From: CALJXB01 sp965225935
Lineage (GTDB): Bacteria; Pseudomonadota; Alphaproteobacteria; Kiloniellales; JAKSDN01
Direction: 5' to 3'
DNA length: 64,000 nt
NCBI GenBank assembly: GCA_965225935.1
Contig: CBDDCC010000006.1
Coordinates: forward strand, 1-64,000
The position numbers and the translations under genes were made by a program. The notes below the pieces were generated by a model that was not told where the DNA came from, ran no database searches, and saw nothing but the letters and a program-made list of their open reading frames with translations. Position 1 is the stretch's first letter. Every line of letters starts with the position of its first letter. Below are positions 18,101 to 27,704 of the stretch, piece by piece.

Positions 18101-18293
18101 AGCGCACACCTTCCTCGTATGGTTCCATCCCAGGCGGTTCCCCTCATGAATAGCACGACGCCGGCCGGCCGTCGGCACCCGCGCGGACTCCGGCGCCTCC
18201 CCGGCATCCGTCGGAACGGACCCCGGGGTCGTGACCTGTGCTAAGGTCGCGCGGAAGGTCCCGTAGACCGGGCGCGGGTCTGGAGGAAGCAAC

Positions 18294-19328
18294 ATGAAGA
18301 AGACTGCCGCCGGCTCGGCGTGCCGGGCCTTCCCGGTGCGTATGCGGGCCTTCATTTGGACCGCCCTGCTGTGCTTCGCGCCGCTCGCTCCGCACACGGG
18401 TGCCTGGGCTGCCAGTCCCCTGGACTCCCTGGTGGGCGTACGCGCCCTGGTGCCGTCCGACGCCCGCACCGCCGAAGCGCTCGGCACCGAACGCGAGGGC
18501 TCCGGCGTCATTATCGGCACCGAGGGGCTGGTGCTGACCATCGGCTACCTGATCCTGGAAGCGGCGTCGGCGGAGATTACGCTGCAGAACGACCGCGTGG
18601 TCCCGGCCGACGTGGTGGCCTACGACTACGGCACCGGCTTCGGCCTGCTGCGGCCCGTGGCCGATACCGGGCTGCCGGCGATCCCCTTCGGCGACTCGGG
18701 TGCGCTCGGCGAGGAGCATCCGGTCATGGTGGCCAGCTTCACTGGCACCGATGCCGGTCGTCCCGCGGCGACGGCGGCCTACGTGGTCTCGCGGCGCGAG
18801 TTCGCCGGCTATTGGGAGTACCTGCTGCCCGACGCCATCTTCACCTCGCCGCCTCACAGGAGCTTCGGCGGCGCGGCCCTGATCGGCCCGGAGGGGCGGC
18901 TGCTCGGCATCGGCTCGCTGTTCATCTCCGACGCCGCCCGGCCGGGGATGCAGATGGCCGGCAACATGTTCGTGCCCATCGACGCGCTCAAGCCCATCCT
19001 CGACGATCTGAAGACCCACGGCCGCGCCCAGGGCCCGCGCCAGCCCTGGCTGGGCGTCTTCACCCAGGAACTCAGGGGGCATCTGATCGTCAACCGGGTC
19101 GCCCCCGGCGGGCCGGCCGCCGCCGCCGGCATCGAGCCCGACGACATGATCGTCGCCGTGGACGGCCAGCCCGTGGACGGCATGGCCGAGTTCTACCGGC
19201 AGGTCTGGGCCCTCGGCGACCCGGGCGTGGAAGTGCCCGTCACCGTGCTGTCCCGCGGCGGCCTGCGCGAGCTCTCGATCACCTCGGGCGACCGCTACGA
19301 CTACCTGAAGCTCGACCCGAGCTTCTGA
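18294..19328 (+). CDS. HtrA-like secreted protein with trypsin fold and PDZ domain, triad lost
   Basis: A 344-residue protein with a signal peptide (about residues 1-40), a trypsin-like domain (about 45-235) and a PDZ domain (about 245-335, VAPGGPAAAAGIEPDD). It is organised like DegP/DegS, which degrade misfolded periplasmic proteins. None of the triad residues is kept: the His of the TNNHV motif is Tyr85 (LTIGYLI), the Asp of TDxAL is Gly115 (GTGFGLL), and the Ser of GNSGG is Phe191 (RSFGG). It should therefore be a non-catalytic pseudoprotease, perhaps a chaperone or sensor. GGAGGAAG precedes the ATG. A MITE-like repeat begins 25 bases downstream. Confidence 0.85.
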   Translation: MKKTAAGSACRAFPVRMRAFIWTALLCFAPLAPHTGAWAASPLDSLVGVRALVPSDARTAEALGTEREGSGVIIGTEGLVLTIGYLILEAASAEITLQNDRVVPADVVAYDYGTGFGLLRPVADTGLPAIPFGDSGALGEEHPVMVASFTGTDAGRPAATAAYVVSRREFAGYWEYLLPDAIFTSPPHRSFGGAALIGPEGRLLGIGSLFISDAARPGMQMAGNMFVPIDALKPILDDLKTHGRAQGPRQPWLGVFTQELRGHLIVNRVAPGGPAAAAGIEPDDMIVAVDGQPVDGMAEFYRQVWALGDPGVEVPVTVLSRGGLRELSITSGDRYDYLKLDPSF

Positions 19329-19352
19329 GCGCGAAACCGGACCGGCTCCCCT

Positions 19353-19589
19353 CTAGAGCGGGATGGGATGAGATTGAACCACGCTGACGGAGCGATTTTG
19401 GCCGGACGTTAGGAGCAACGACGAAGGACATGCCAAAGCATATTCGAGGAGGAGCGACGCGGCGTCCGGCCAAAAGCGCCCGTCCCGTACGGGTTGGCCT
19501 GGGTTGGCCCGCCGCGTCGTTGCGGGCCTAGCGGACCGAGCCAACCCAGGCCAACAGCGTTGATCCAATCTCATCCCATCCCGCTCTAG
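19353..19589. repeat. MITE-like repeat, copy 1 (237 bp)
   Basis: Begins and ends with CTAG. The terminal inverted repeats run about 26 bp: GAGCGGGATGGGATGAGATT at the left is the reverse complement of the right end. Inside are two more inverted repeats, TTTTGGCCGGACG with CGTCCGGCCAAAA and GTTGGCCTGGGTTGGC with GCCAACCCAGGCCAAC, so one strand can fold into a stem with two arms. TA at each outer edge fits the TA target duplication of IS630/mariner-type elements. It encodes no protein. A second copy lies at 21440-21712. Confidence 0.85.
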
Positions 19590-21382
19590 GCCTCGCCGCG
19601 CTCCTCGGCGCGGATGCTGCGCAGCGCCTGGTGGTAGGCGGTCATGATGCGGTGCTCGTGGACGACGCCGACCAGGACCTTCACCTCCTGGTTCCGCACG
19701 ACGGGCAGGTGCGCCTCACCCGACGCGCCGAACAGGTTGACCGCGGTCATGAGGTCGTCATCGGGCGTGAGCGTCGCCGGCTCGGGCCGGCAGACGTCCG
19801 CTGCCGTCTTGTCCTCGTCCTGGCTCGGGTCGAAGGCGGAATCGTGCAGGTCCGCCAGGGTGATCTTGCCGCAGAGCCGGCGCGCGCCGTCGATCACGAA
19901 AAGCTCGCCCCAAGGCGCGGTCTGGAGCCCTTCGCGCACCTCGGCGAGCGACGCGCCGGCGCCGACGGACTGGACCTTGTCGTCCATCACGCTGCTGACC
20001 CGGGATTCGCGCAGCAGATTGACCTCCCGTCCTTCGCCGACCGACAGGCCGCGCCGCTCCAGCTGCCAGTGGAAGAAGGAGGAGCCGTGGAGCTGCTGGG
20101 TTATGGTCGAGGCGATCACGGTGGCGACCATGACCGCGACCGTGAGGGCGTAGTCCCCGGTCAGCTCGAAAATCATCAGGATGGTCGAGATGGGCGCGCC
20201 CAGCACCGCCCCGGCTACCGCGCCCATGCCGATCATGGTGTAGGCGCCGTGCCCGGAGGAGTGCTCGGGAAAGACGCTGGTGGCGATGATGCCGTAGGCG
20301 CCGCCCACCATGGCGCCGAGGAAGAGGGACGGCGAGAAGACGCCGCCGCCGAAGCCGCCGGCGAGGCAGACGGCCGTGGCCAGGGTCTTGGCCACGATGA
20401 GGGCAAGCAGCAGCCAGAGCCCATAGTGTTCCGAGAGGGCCGCGTCGGTCGCCTCGTAGCCGACGCCCAGCACCTGGGGGTAGACCAGGGCGATGGCCCC
20501 GACCGCCAGGCCGGCGAAAGCCGGGCGGCTCCAGCTCGGGAGGGGGACTCTCTCGGTCGCCTCCTGGGCCAGCATGACCGAGCGCATGAAGAGGATGGCC
20601 GCCGCCGCCGAGACAATGCCCAGCAGGGCGAAGGCCGGTATCTCCCAGAAGGAGGCGATGACCCGGTCCGGCGGAACCACGAAGGCGGGGAAATCGCCGT
20701 AGTGCATGCGGCTGACGATGGTCCCAGTGACCGAGGCGATGACGATGGGTGCGAAGGCGGAGAGCGCGTAGTGCCCGACCACCACCTCCAGGGCGAAGAA
20801 GCTGCCGGCGATCGGCGCGTTGAAGGAGGCGGCCACCGCCCCGGCCACGCCGCAGCCGAGCAGCGTGCGCGTCAGGCCGCGGCCCAGGTGCAGGCGGGCC
20901 GCCGCCCAGCTGCCCAGGCTGGCGCCCAGGTGGACCACCGGCCCCTCACGGCCGACCGAGGCGCCGACGCCGAGGGAGGCGGCGCTGACCAGGGCGGCCT
21001 TGAGTCCGGTCCAGAGGGACATGCGCCCATGCCTGAGCGCGCTCGCCTCGATCACGTCGGCGACCCCCTGGGGCCGTCGGCCGGGCATGGCGTAGTAGAC
21101 GAAGAGGCCGACGGCGAGGCCGCCGGCCGCGGGCACCAGGAGCAGGTGCCACCAGGCGAGCCCGGCCGCCTGGCCCGCCACCCGCTCGCCGCCGAAACCC
21201 AGGGCGCCGCGCTGCACCAGGTCGATGGCGTAGCGGAAGGCGATGGCCGCCAGGCCCGAGGCCACGCCGATCACCACCGCGAGGAGCGACAGCATGAGCT
21301 GGTTGCTGCGCAGCAGGCGCTGCCACAGCGACCGCACGCGCCCGCTCTGGACCGAGCCCTCAGGCGTCTCCGTCGGCTCCAT
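19586..21382 (-). CDS. ClC-type chloride channel/H+ antiporter with CBS domains
   Basis: A 598-residue membrane protein of the ClC family, moving chloride or a similar anion. The N-terminal part has about ten hydrophobic helices with the anion-site motifs GREGP (containing the gating Glu), GSFFALE and GGVFSPSLFLG. The last about 130 residues form a CBS pair (from VSSVMDDKV) that may bind adenine nucleotides. ATG 21382 was preferred to the adjacent GTG 21385. The stop codon TAG is supplied by the end of repeat copy 1, and copy 2 lies upstream of the start, so the gene is bracketed by the element. Confidence 0.92.
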   Translation of the reverse strand: MEPTETPEGSVQSGRVRSLWQRLLRSNQLMLSLLAVVIGVASGLAAIAFRYAIDLVQRGALGFGGERVAGQAAGLAWWHLLLVPAAGGLAVGLFVYYAMPGRRPQGVADVIEASALRHGRMSLWTGLKAALVSAASLGVGASVGREGPVVHLGASLGSWAAARLHLGRGLTRTLLGCGVAGAVAASFNAPIAGSFFALEVVVGHYALSAFAPIVIASVTGTIVSRMHYGDFPAFVVPPDRVIASFWEIPAFALLGIVSAAAAILFMRSVMLAQEATERVPLPSWSRPAFAGLAVGAIALVYPQVLGVGYEATDAALSEHYGLWLLLALIVAKTLATAVCLAGGFGGGVFSPSLFLGAMVGGAYGIIATSVFPEHSSGHGAYTMIGMGAVAGAVLGAPISTILMIFELTGDYALTVAVMVATVIASTITQQLHGSSFFHWQLERRGLSVGEGREVNLLRESRVSSVMDDKVQSVGAGASLAEVREGLQTAPWGELFVIDGARRLCGKITLADLHDSAFDPSQDEDKTAADVCRPEPATLTPDDDLMTAVNLFGASGEAHLPVVRNQEVKVLVGVVHEHRIMTAYHQALRSIRAEERGEA

Positions 21383-21439
21383 CACACTGACGCACCCGAA
21401 TCGGCGTCCCGCATCGACGAGCCCTCGGCGCGCAGGCCC

Positions 21440-21712
21440 CTAGAGCGGGACGGGATGAGATTGAACCACGCTGACGGAGCGATTTTGGCCGGACGTTAGG
21501 AGCGACGACGAAGGACATGCCGAAGCATATTCGAGGAGGAGCGACGCGGCGTCCGGCCAAAAGCGCCCGTCCCGTACGGGTTGGCCTGGGTTGGCCCGCC
21601 GCGTCGTTGCGGGCCTCGCCCGATGCCCCACATCGCGCTTCGCCCCGCGCCTAGCGGACCGAGCCAACCCAGGCCAACAGCGTTGCTTCAATCTCATCCC
21701 GTCCCGCTCTAG
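21440..21712. repeat. MITE-like repeat, copy 2 (273 bp)
   Basis: Same orientation as copy 1 and nearly identical, with a 36-bp insertion in the loop of the second inner hairpin (after GGGCCT). At the terminal repeats both arms change together: GGGATGGG/CCCATCCC in copy 1 is GGGACGGG/CCCGTCCC here, so pairing is kept. Its right CTAG provides the TAG stop codon of the pentapeptide-repeat gene. Confidence 0.85.
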
Positions 21713-22242
21713 TTGCAGCGCCCCACCGAGCCTTCGGCGCAGACGCGCTCGCCGTCGGTCCAGGTCGCCCCCGAGAGCTCGGCGCGGGTCAGGTCGGCGC
21801 CGCCGAGCTGGGCGTCGGTCAGGTCGGCGTCGCGCAGATTGGCGCGAAACAGGCGGGCCCGCCGCAGGTCGACCCCGACCATGGAAGCGCCGCTCAGGTC
21901 CGCCTTCGTCAGGTCGGCCTCGAAGAGCTTCGCCCCGTCCAGCACGGCGTTCTGCAGCTTCGCGTTCACGAACTTGGCCCGGTAGGATTCGATGTCCGTG
22001 AGGTTGCTGCCGGAGAGGTCGGCCCGAAAAAAGCTGCCGTCGCGCAGGCGCGCGCCGCTCAGGTCCACATTGATGAGGTCGAGGCCGTCCATCGAGCAGC
22101 GCTGCCAGTTCACGCCGGGACCCGGCGGATCGGTGCAGCGCGCATGGGCTGGCGACGCGCCCAGGACCGCGAACGCCACCGCCGCCGCCTGAACCAGCGC
22201 CGTACCCGCGACGAGACTCCCCCGAAAAAAACCGCTAAACAT
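21709..22242 (-). CDS. Secreted pentapeptide-repeat protein
   Basis: A 177-residue protein with a signal peptide (to about residue 35, ending SPAHA). About 20 pentapeptide repeats of the A(D/N)LxX type follow from residue 52 to 160 (DLSGARL, ADLTKADLSGASM and similar), which form a right-handed quadrilateral beta-helix. Cys pairs flank the repeats (CTDPPG...RC at the start, CAEGSVGRC at the end) and could form disulphides. Function is unknown. The stop codon lies in the end of MITE-like copy 2, so the element may have shortened or replaced the natural C-terminus. Confidence 0.85.
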   Translation of the reverse strand: MFSGFFRGSLVAGTALVQAAAVAFAVLGASPAHARCTDPPGPGVNWQRCSMDGLDLINVDLSGARLRDGSFFRADLSGSNLTDIESYRAKFVNAKLQNAVLDGAKLFEADLTKADLSGASMVGVDLRRARLFRANLRDADLTDAQLGGADLTRAELSGATWTDGERVCAEGSVGRCN

Positions 22243-22816
22243 CCAAATCCCGCGACACCTAACCTATCCCCCAGAGTTAAACATCTGAGCGAAAAAGACA
22301 ATCTTGCCAGCTGGCGGCCGGCCGCCGGGACCCGCCGACGCCATTAAGGAACAGCCTCCGCCCGACGGCAAGAGGCGGCGTGCCGCGGGGCCCGCGGTTT
22401 CGGATGGCGGCGCACCCGTGGCTGTGGCGCCTCCGCCACAGGGCCGATGCGAACCCGGCATTGGCAGATCGACTCTAAGACATTGACATCGAAAGAGAAA
22501 CCGCGCAACGCCGGACGGTGCCCGGGCGGAACTGCAAGCCATGGCGGGAAAAAATACCCTGCTCCATCTAGCCTTCGCGATGTGGCTGTGATAGCTGAGT
22601 TCGCCAGAAATCGACGCCGCCCTTCGCACCGGCAGACCCGCGCGGCCCGCCGGTGCATGGTTTTGAGCGAATTTTAACCATTTCGGCAAAGGCTGCCGGC
22701 CAAGCCCCAGCGATAAGAAAGGGCCGGTACCCGCCGGGGGCGACGTAGAAGTGGATTACCGCGACGGCCGCAGGGCGGAGGATCGCCAGCGGCCGGCGGT
22801 TTTGTGGTGCGAGGCG
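22243..22816. other. Gene-free region between divergent genes
   Basis: About 570 bases between the pentapeptide-repeat gene and mlaA. Open frames here show no domain, signal peptide or ribosome-binding site. An AT-richer patch (TTTTGAGCGAATTTTAACC, around 22660-22680) may hold a promoter, but no clear -35/-10 pair was found. Confidence 0.4.
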
Positions 22817-23668
22817 ATGGTCGGAGCCTTAGGGGTGGAGCATAGGTTCGAGTGGGTCTGGCCGCGCGCCTGGATCGCCGCGGCCCTCTCGTTGGCCGTG
22901 CTGCTGGGCGCCGCCAACGCCTGGGGCGACGAATTCGACGAGCTGGAAGACGACCCCTTCGCCGACTACGAGGAGGAAATCCAGGACGAGAACGATCCGT
23001 TGGAGATCCCCAACCGCCTGATCTTCTCCTTCAACCAGGCCCTCGACGCGGCGATCATCCGCCCGGCGGCGGTGGTCTACCGGGACCTGGTGCCGCAATA
23101 TCTGCGCGACCGGGTTCGCAACGTGCTCCGCAACCTGCGCTCGCCGGTGATCCTCGCCAACGACCTGCTGCAGGGCAATCTTGACCGCGCCGGGACCACG
23201 ACCCGCCGCTTCGTGATCAATTCGACGGCGGGAATCTTCGGCATCTGGGACGTGGCGGTGGACATGGGCGACCCTTACCACGCCGAGGATTTCGGCCAGA
23301 CGCTGGGCAGCTACGGCATCGGGGAAGGACCCTACCTCATGCTGCCCCTGCTCGGGCCCTCCAACGTGCGCGACGCGACGGGCCGGGTGGTCGACTATTT
23401 CCTCGATCCCCTGACCTACATCGCCGACCACTACGACAAGGACGAGTGGCTGCTCTATCGCGCCGCCGCCGAGGGCATCGACTTCCGCGAGCGCAACCTT
23501 GCCACCCTGGACGAGATCGAGCGCGACGCGCTCGATTTCTACGCCCGTCTGCGCTCGCTCTACCGCCAGCGGCGCGAAGCCGAGATCCGAAACGATCTCG
23601 AGGCGGATTCCGAAGCGAACGCCAGACCCACCCGGCTGCGTATCAATCAAGCGTCAAACGTCAAGTGA
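22817..23668 (+). CDS. mlaA: MlaA (VacJ) outer-membrane phospholipid transport protein
   Basis: Outer-membrane part of the Mla system, which removes misplaced phospholipids from the outer leaflet and passes them to MlaC. Family motifs are seen: DPLEIPNRLIFSFNQ, NLRSPVILANDLLQG, and DFGQTLGSYGIGEGPYLMLP. The protein has a signal peptide ending near GAANAWG but no lipobox Cys, unlike the lipoprotein VacJ of enterobacteria. The start is uncertain: GTG 22751 would add 22 non-hydrophobic residues. mlaC follows 5 bases after the stop. mlaFEDB are not in the window. Confidence 0.9.
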   Translation: MVGALGVEHRFEWVWPRAWIAAALSLAVLLGAANAWGDEFDELEDDPFADYEEEIQDENDPLEIPNRLIFSFNQALDAAIIRPAAVVYRDLVPQYLRDRVRNVLRNLRSPVILANDLLQGNLDRAGTTTRRFVINSTAGIFGIWDVAVDMGDPYHAEDFGQTLGSYGIGEGPYLMLPLLGPSNVRDATGRVVDYFLDPLTYIADHYDKDEWLLYRAAAEGIDFRERNLATLDEIERDALDFYARLRSLYRQRREAEIRNDLEADSEANARPTRLRINQASNVK

Positions 23669-23673
23669 GCGCC

Positions 23674-24327
23674 ATGCTGACCCGAAGACAGATGATCGGC
23701 TTGACCGGTCTGCTGACGGCCGCGGCCCTCGGCCCCTTGCGCCTCGCGCGGGCCGACAACGCCGCGGGCGAACACCCGGCGGCCGTATTTCTCGACACCA
23801 TGCGCCAGCGCGCCATCGACGGCCTGACCGACCCGGAGCGCGAGGACGCGGAGCGCGAGGAGATCTTCCGGTCGCTGCTGAACGAGACCTTCGACATCCC
23901 GACCATCGGCCGTTTCGTGGTCGGCGCCAATTGGCGCAGGGCCAGCCCGGAGGAGCGGGAGGAGTTCGTCGACGTCTTCGAGGACGTGATCGTGCAGCGC
24001 TTCCTGCCGCTCTTCTCCCAGTACAAGGGCGAGCAGCTGATCGTCAACGGCGGCCGCCCCGACAGCCGGAACGAGAAGTACACCATCGTCAACACGACCT
24101 TCGTCGACGCCCAGGGCCGGCAGGTGAAGACCGACTGGCGGCTGCGCGAGCGCGACGGCGCCTACAAGGTCTTCGACGTGATGGTGGAGGGCGTCAGCAT
24201 GGCCATCACCCTGCGTTCCGAATACGCCTCGGTGATCCGCAACGCCGGCGGCCTGGGGGGCCTGGTCGAGCTCCTGAAGGAGAAGCTCGCCAAGGGCGAC
24301 TTCAAGCCGGCGGTCGCGGCGCAGTAG
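23674..24327 (+). CDS. mlaC: MlaC periplasmic phospholipid carrier
   Basis: ABC-associated MlaC/Ttg2D protein that shuttles phospholipid between MlaA and the inner-membrane MlaFEDB complex. The 217-residue product begins with TRRQMIG and a hydrophobic stretch, which fits a twin-arginine signal. Family features are FDIPTIGRFVVGANWR near residue 70 and DWRLRERDGAYKVFDVMVEGVSM near 155. It is read with mlaA, 5 bases downstream. Confidence 0.92.
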   Translation: MLTRRQMIGLTGLLTAAALGPLRLARADNAAGEHPAAVFLDTMRQRAIDGLTDPEREDAEREEIFRSLLNETFDIPTIGRFVVGANWRRASPEEREEFVDVFEDVIVQRFLPLFSQYKGEQLIVNGGRPDSRNEKYTIVNTTFVDAQGRQVKTDWRLRERDGAYKVFDVMVEGVSMAITLRSEYASVIRNAGGLGGLVELLKEKLAKGDFKPAVAAQ

Positions 24328-24385
24328 CCGCTCGCCCCACGCGGGCTCGCGTCTTTGGTTTGATATCCACTAGCGTGGATTCGCA

Positions 24386-24456
24386 CCGGCCCTCTCCCCC
24401 TCCCGGCCACCCACGGAATCGTATGCTATGGGTGGCCGGGAGGGGGAGAGGGCCGG
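24386..24456. terminator. 28-bp perfect hairpin between mlaC and ettA
   Basis: Bases 24386-24413 are an exact reverse complement of 24429-24456, separated by a 15-base loop. It lies in the 151-base gap between two convergent genes, so it could stop transcription from both sides, though there is no T run. A short ATCCAC/GTGGAT hairpin precedes it. The stem is far longer than a normal terminator and may be a remnant of a repeat. Confidence 0.55.
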
Positions 24457-24478
24457 CACAGCTAGTACAGAAAGCGCG

Positions 24479-26158
<1,680 letters not shown>

Positions 26159-26625
26159 CTTGTTGATACCGCTTGCTTTTTCGCCTTGAGCGAGCCTCGG
26201 GAGCAGGCTTTGTCGATGAATTTCAAAGGCTTATATGATCCGCCCCCGATTATCAAATCACAAGACGGCGTCTAGGCTCATTCGCGACCTCGATCTTGGG
26301 TTGGAGGGCCATGCGGTCAAGCCGCCGTCCTCTGCCGCTTGAGCGGTTCCATGTCCACCCGGCCCTTCGTGGATCGCCTTGCCGCCTGCGGTCTGCCTCA
26401 ACCTGGCCAAGGCCGGTTTGCAGCCGCCGGAAGCTGTCCTTGGCGGGCACAAGAGCGCAGACCCCGACCGGCGGCGGGCTTGCTCCCGCCTGGTCTCGCC
26501 TTTCTCTGTCGCAGAGGCCCAGTGCAGGGAGCTGCGCGTTGACGAGGTGAATCCGTGACGTGGTCTCGTGGGTCGCCGCGCTCTGAGGTCGATCCATTGG
26601 GGAACCAGCACCCCCCTCGGCATTT
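26159..26625. other. Gene-free region upstream of ettA
   Basis: About 470 bases between the ettA start and the LysR gene stop. Only low-quality open frames with no domain, signal or ribosome-binding site are present. The part next to ettA carries a possible promoter; nothing is recognised in the rest. Confidence 0.4.
26230..26256 (-). promoter_or_regulatory. Possible ettA promoter
   Basis: On the minus strand TTGATA (26256-26251) and TATAAG (26235-26230) are 15 bases apart in an AT-richer patch 70 to 100 bases before the ettA ATG. The spacing is short of the ideal 17, so this is tentative. Confidence 0.35.
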
Positions 26626-27570
26626 TCAGGCGGTGGCCGCCGGGTCCGAGATCGGGGACTCCAGCTCTATCCCGTTGCGCCGTACGACCTCGGCCGTCAC
26701 CTGCAGGAAGTGGTCGATGGCATGAATTCTCGAGCGTCGGTCGCGGCGCCAGGTGGCCAGGGACTCGATCCGTGGCGCCTTCTCCCTTAGCGGCTTCACG
26801 GCGATGCCCTTCATGGCGTGCAGCCAGTCGCTGTCGACGTAGAGCGTGACCCCCATCTCGGCCGCCACCAGGCCGATGATGCCATCGCTGTGCTCCGCTT
26901 CTTGGAAGATGCGGGGCTGAAAGCCGTGGCGTCGGCAGAAGTCCCTGATAAGCCGGTGGTAGATGCGCCAGGTCTCCCAACGGCCCATGATGAAGTAGTC
27001 GCCGGCCAGCTCGGCGACCGACACGCTGTCCTGGGCGGCCAGGCGGTGGGAGGCCGGCAGCACGCAGACCAGCCGCTCCTTGCGCACCACGATATAGTCC
27101 AGGTCGCCGTGGTCCACCGGCCCGGTATGGAAGGCCACCTCGAGCGCGCCGTCGAGCACCATGCTCAGCATCTCCGGCGTCGGCGAGTCCACCAGGTGCA
27201 CCTCGACCTCGGGAAAGGCGGCACGGAAGCGGCGCACCGTCTCCGGCAGGAGGCCGCTGATGGCGAAGTCGTTGAAGCCGACCCGCACCTCGCCGGCCAC
27301 GCCCTTCTGCACTCTTTGAGCCAGATCGACGGCCTCGCCGAGGCTCTCCAACAGCGCCTGGGAGCGGACCAGGAACACGCGCCCGGCTTCCGTCAGCCGG
27401 GTCACGCGGGTCGTGCGCTCGAACAGGCTGACGCCGGTCTCCTCCTCCAGCTGCTTGATGGTGCGGCTGAGCGCGGGCTGGGCGACGCCGATCCGGTCGG
27501 AAGCGCGCCGGAAGCTGAGCTCCTCGGCCACGGCGCAAAAGGCCCTGAGATGCCGCAAGTCGATTTGCAT
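26626..27570 (-). CDS. LysR-family transcriptional regulator
   Basis: A 314-residue LTTR with an N-terminal winged helix-turn-helix (residues 1-60, FCAVAEELSFRRASDRIGVAQPALSRTIKQLEEE split over the recognition helix) and a C-terminal periplasmic-binding-like effector domain (about 90-300). It is divergent from the first peptide ABC operon, with only 134 bases between the starts. This is the classic position for a LysR regulator acting on its neighbour. The effector is unknown. Confidence 0.9.
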   Translation of the reverse strand: MQIDLRHLRAFCAVAEELSFRRASDRIGVAQPALSRTIKQLEEETGVSLFERTTRVTRLTEAGRVFLVRSQALLESLGEAVDLAQRVQKGVAGEVRVGFNDFAISGLLPETVRRFRAAFPEVEVHLVDSPTPEMLSMVLDGALEVAFHTGPVDHGDLDYIVVRKERLVCVLPASHRLAAQDSVSVAELAGDYFIMGRWETWRIYHRLIRDFCRRHGFQPRIFQEAEHSDGIIGLVAAEMGVTLYVDSDWLHAMKGIAVKPLREKAPRIESLATWRRDRRSRIHAIDHFLQVTAEVVRRNGIELESPISDPAATA

Positions 27571-27591
27571 TGATACCTGCAGATCATCAAT
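27569..27591. promoter_or_regulatory. Candidate LysR operator
   Basis: ATTGAT (27569-27574) and ATCAAT (27586-27591) face each other around a CTGCAG core in the divergent region between the LysR gene and the peptide ABC operon. The site overlaps the regulator's own start codon, which would fit autoregulation. Confidence 0.4.
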
Positions 27592-27704
27592 TCTTGCCTA
27601 ATTGATATTGGAGAATACGCGCAGACGCTCCTATCCTGCCACCATAAATCGCCGCGCAGCCGTGTCGGCGAGAGCGAACAAACGAAGGGACAGGGAGAAA
27701 GCCG

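Noticed and set aside
26253..26597. Possible small gene or transposase remnant between ettA and the LysR gene
   Set aside because: Arg-rich frames without ribosome-binding site or recognisable family; too weak to call.
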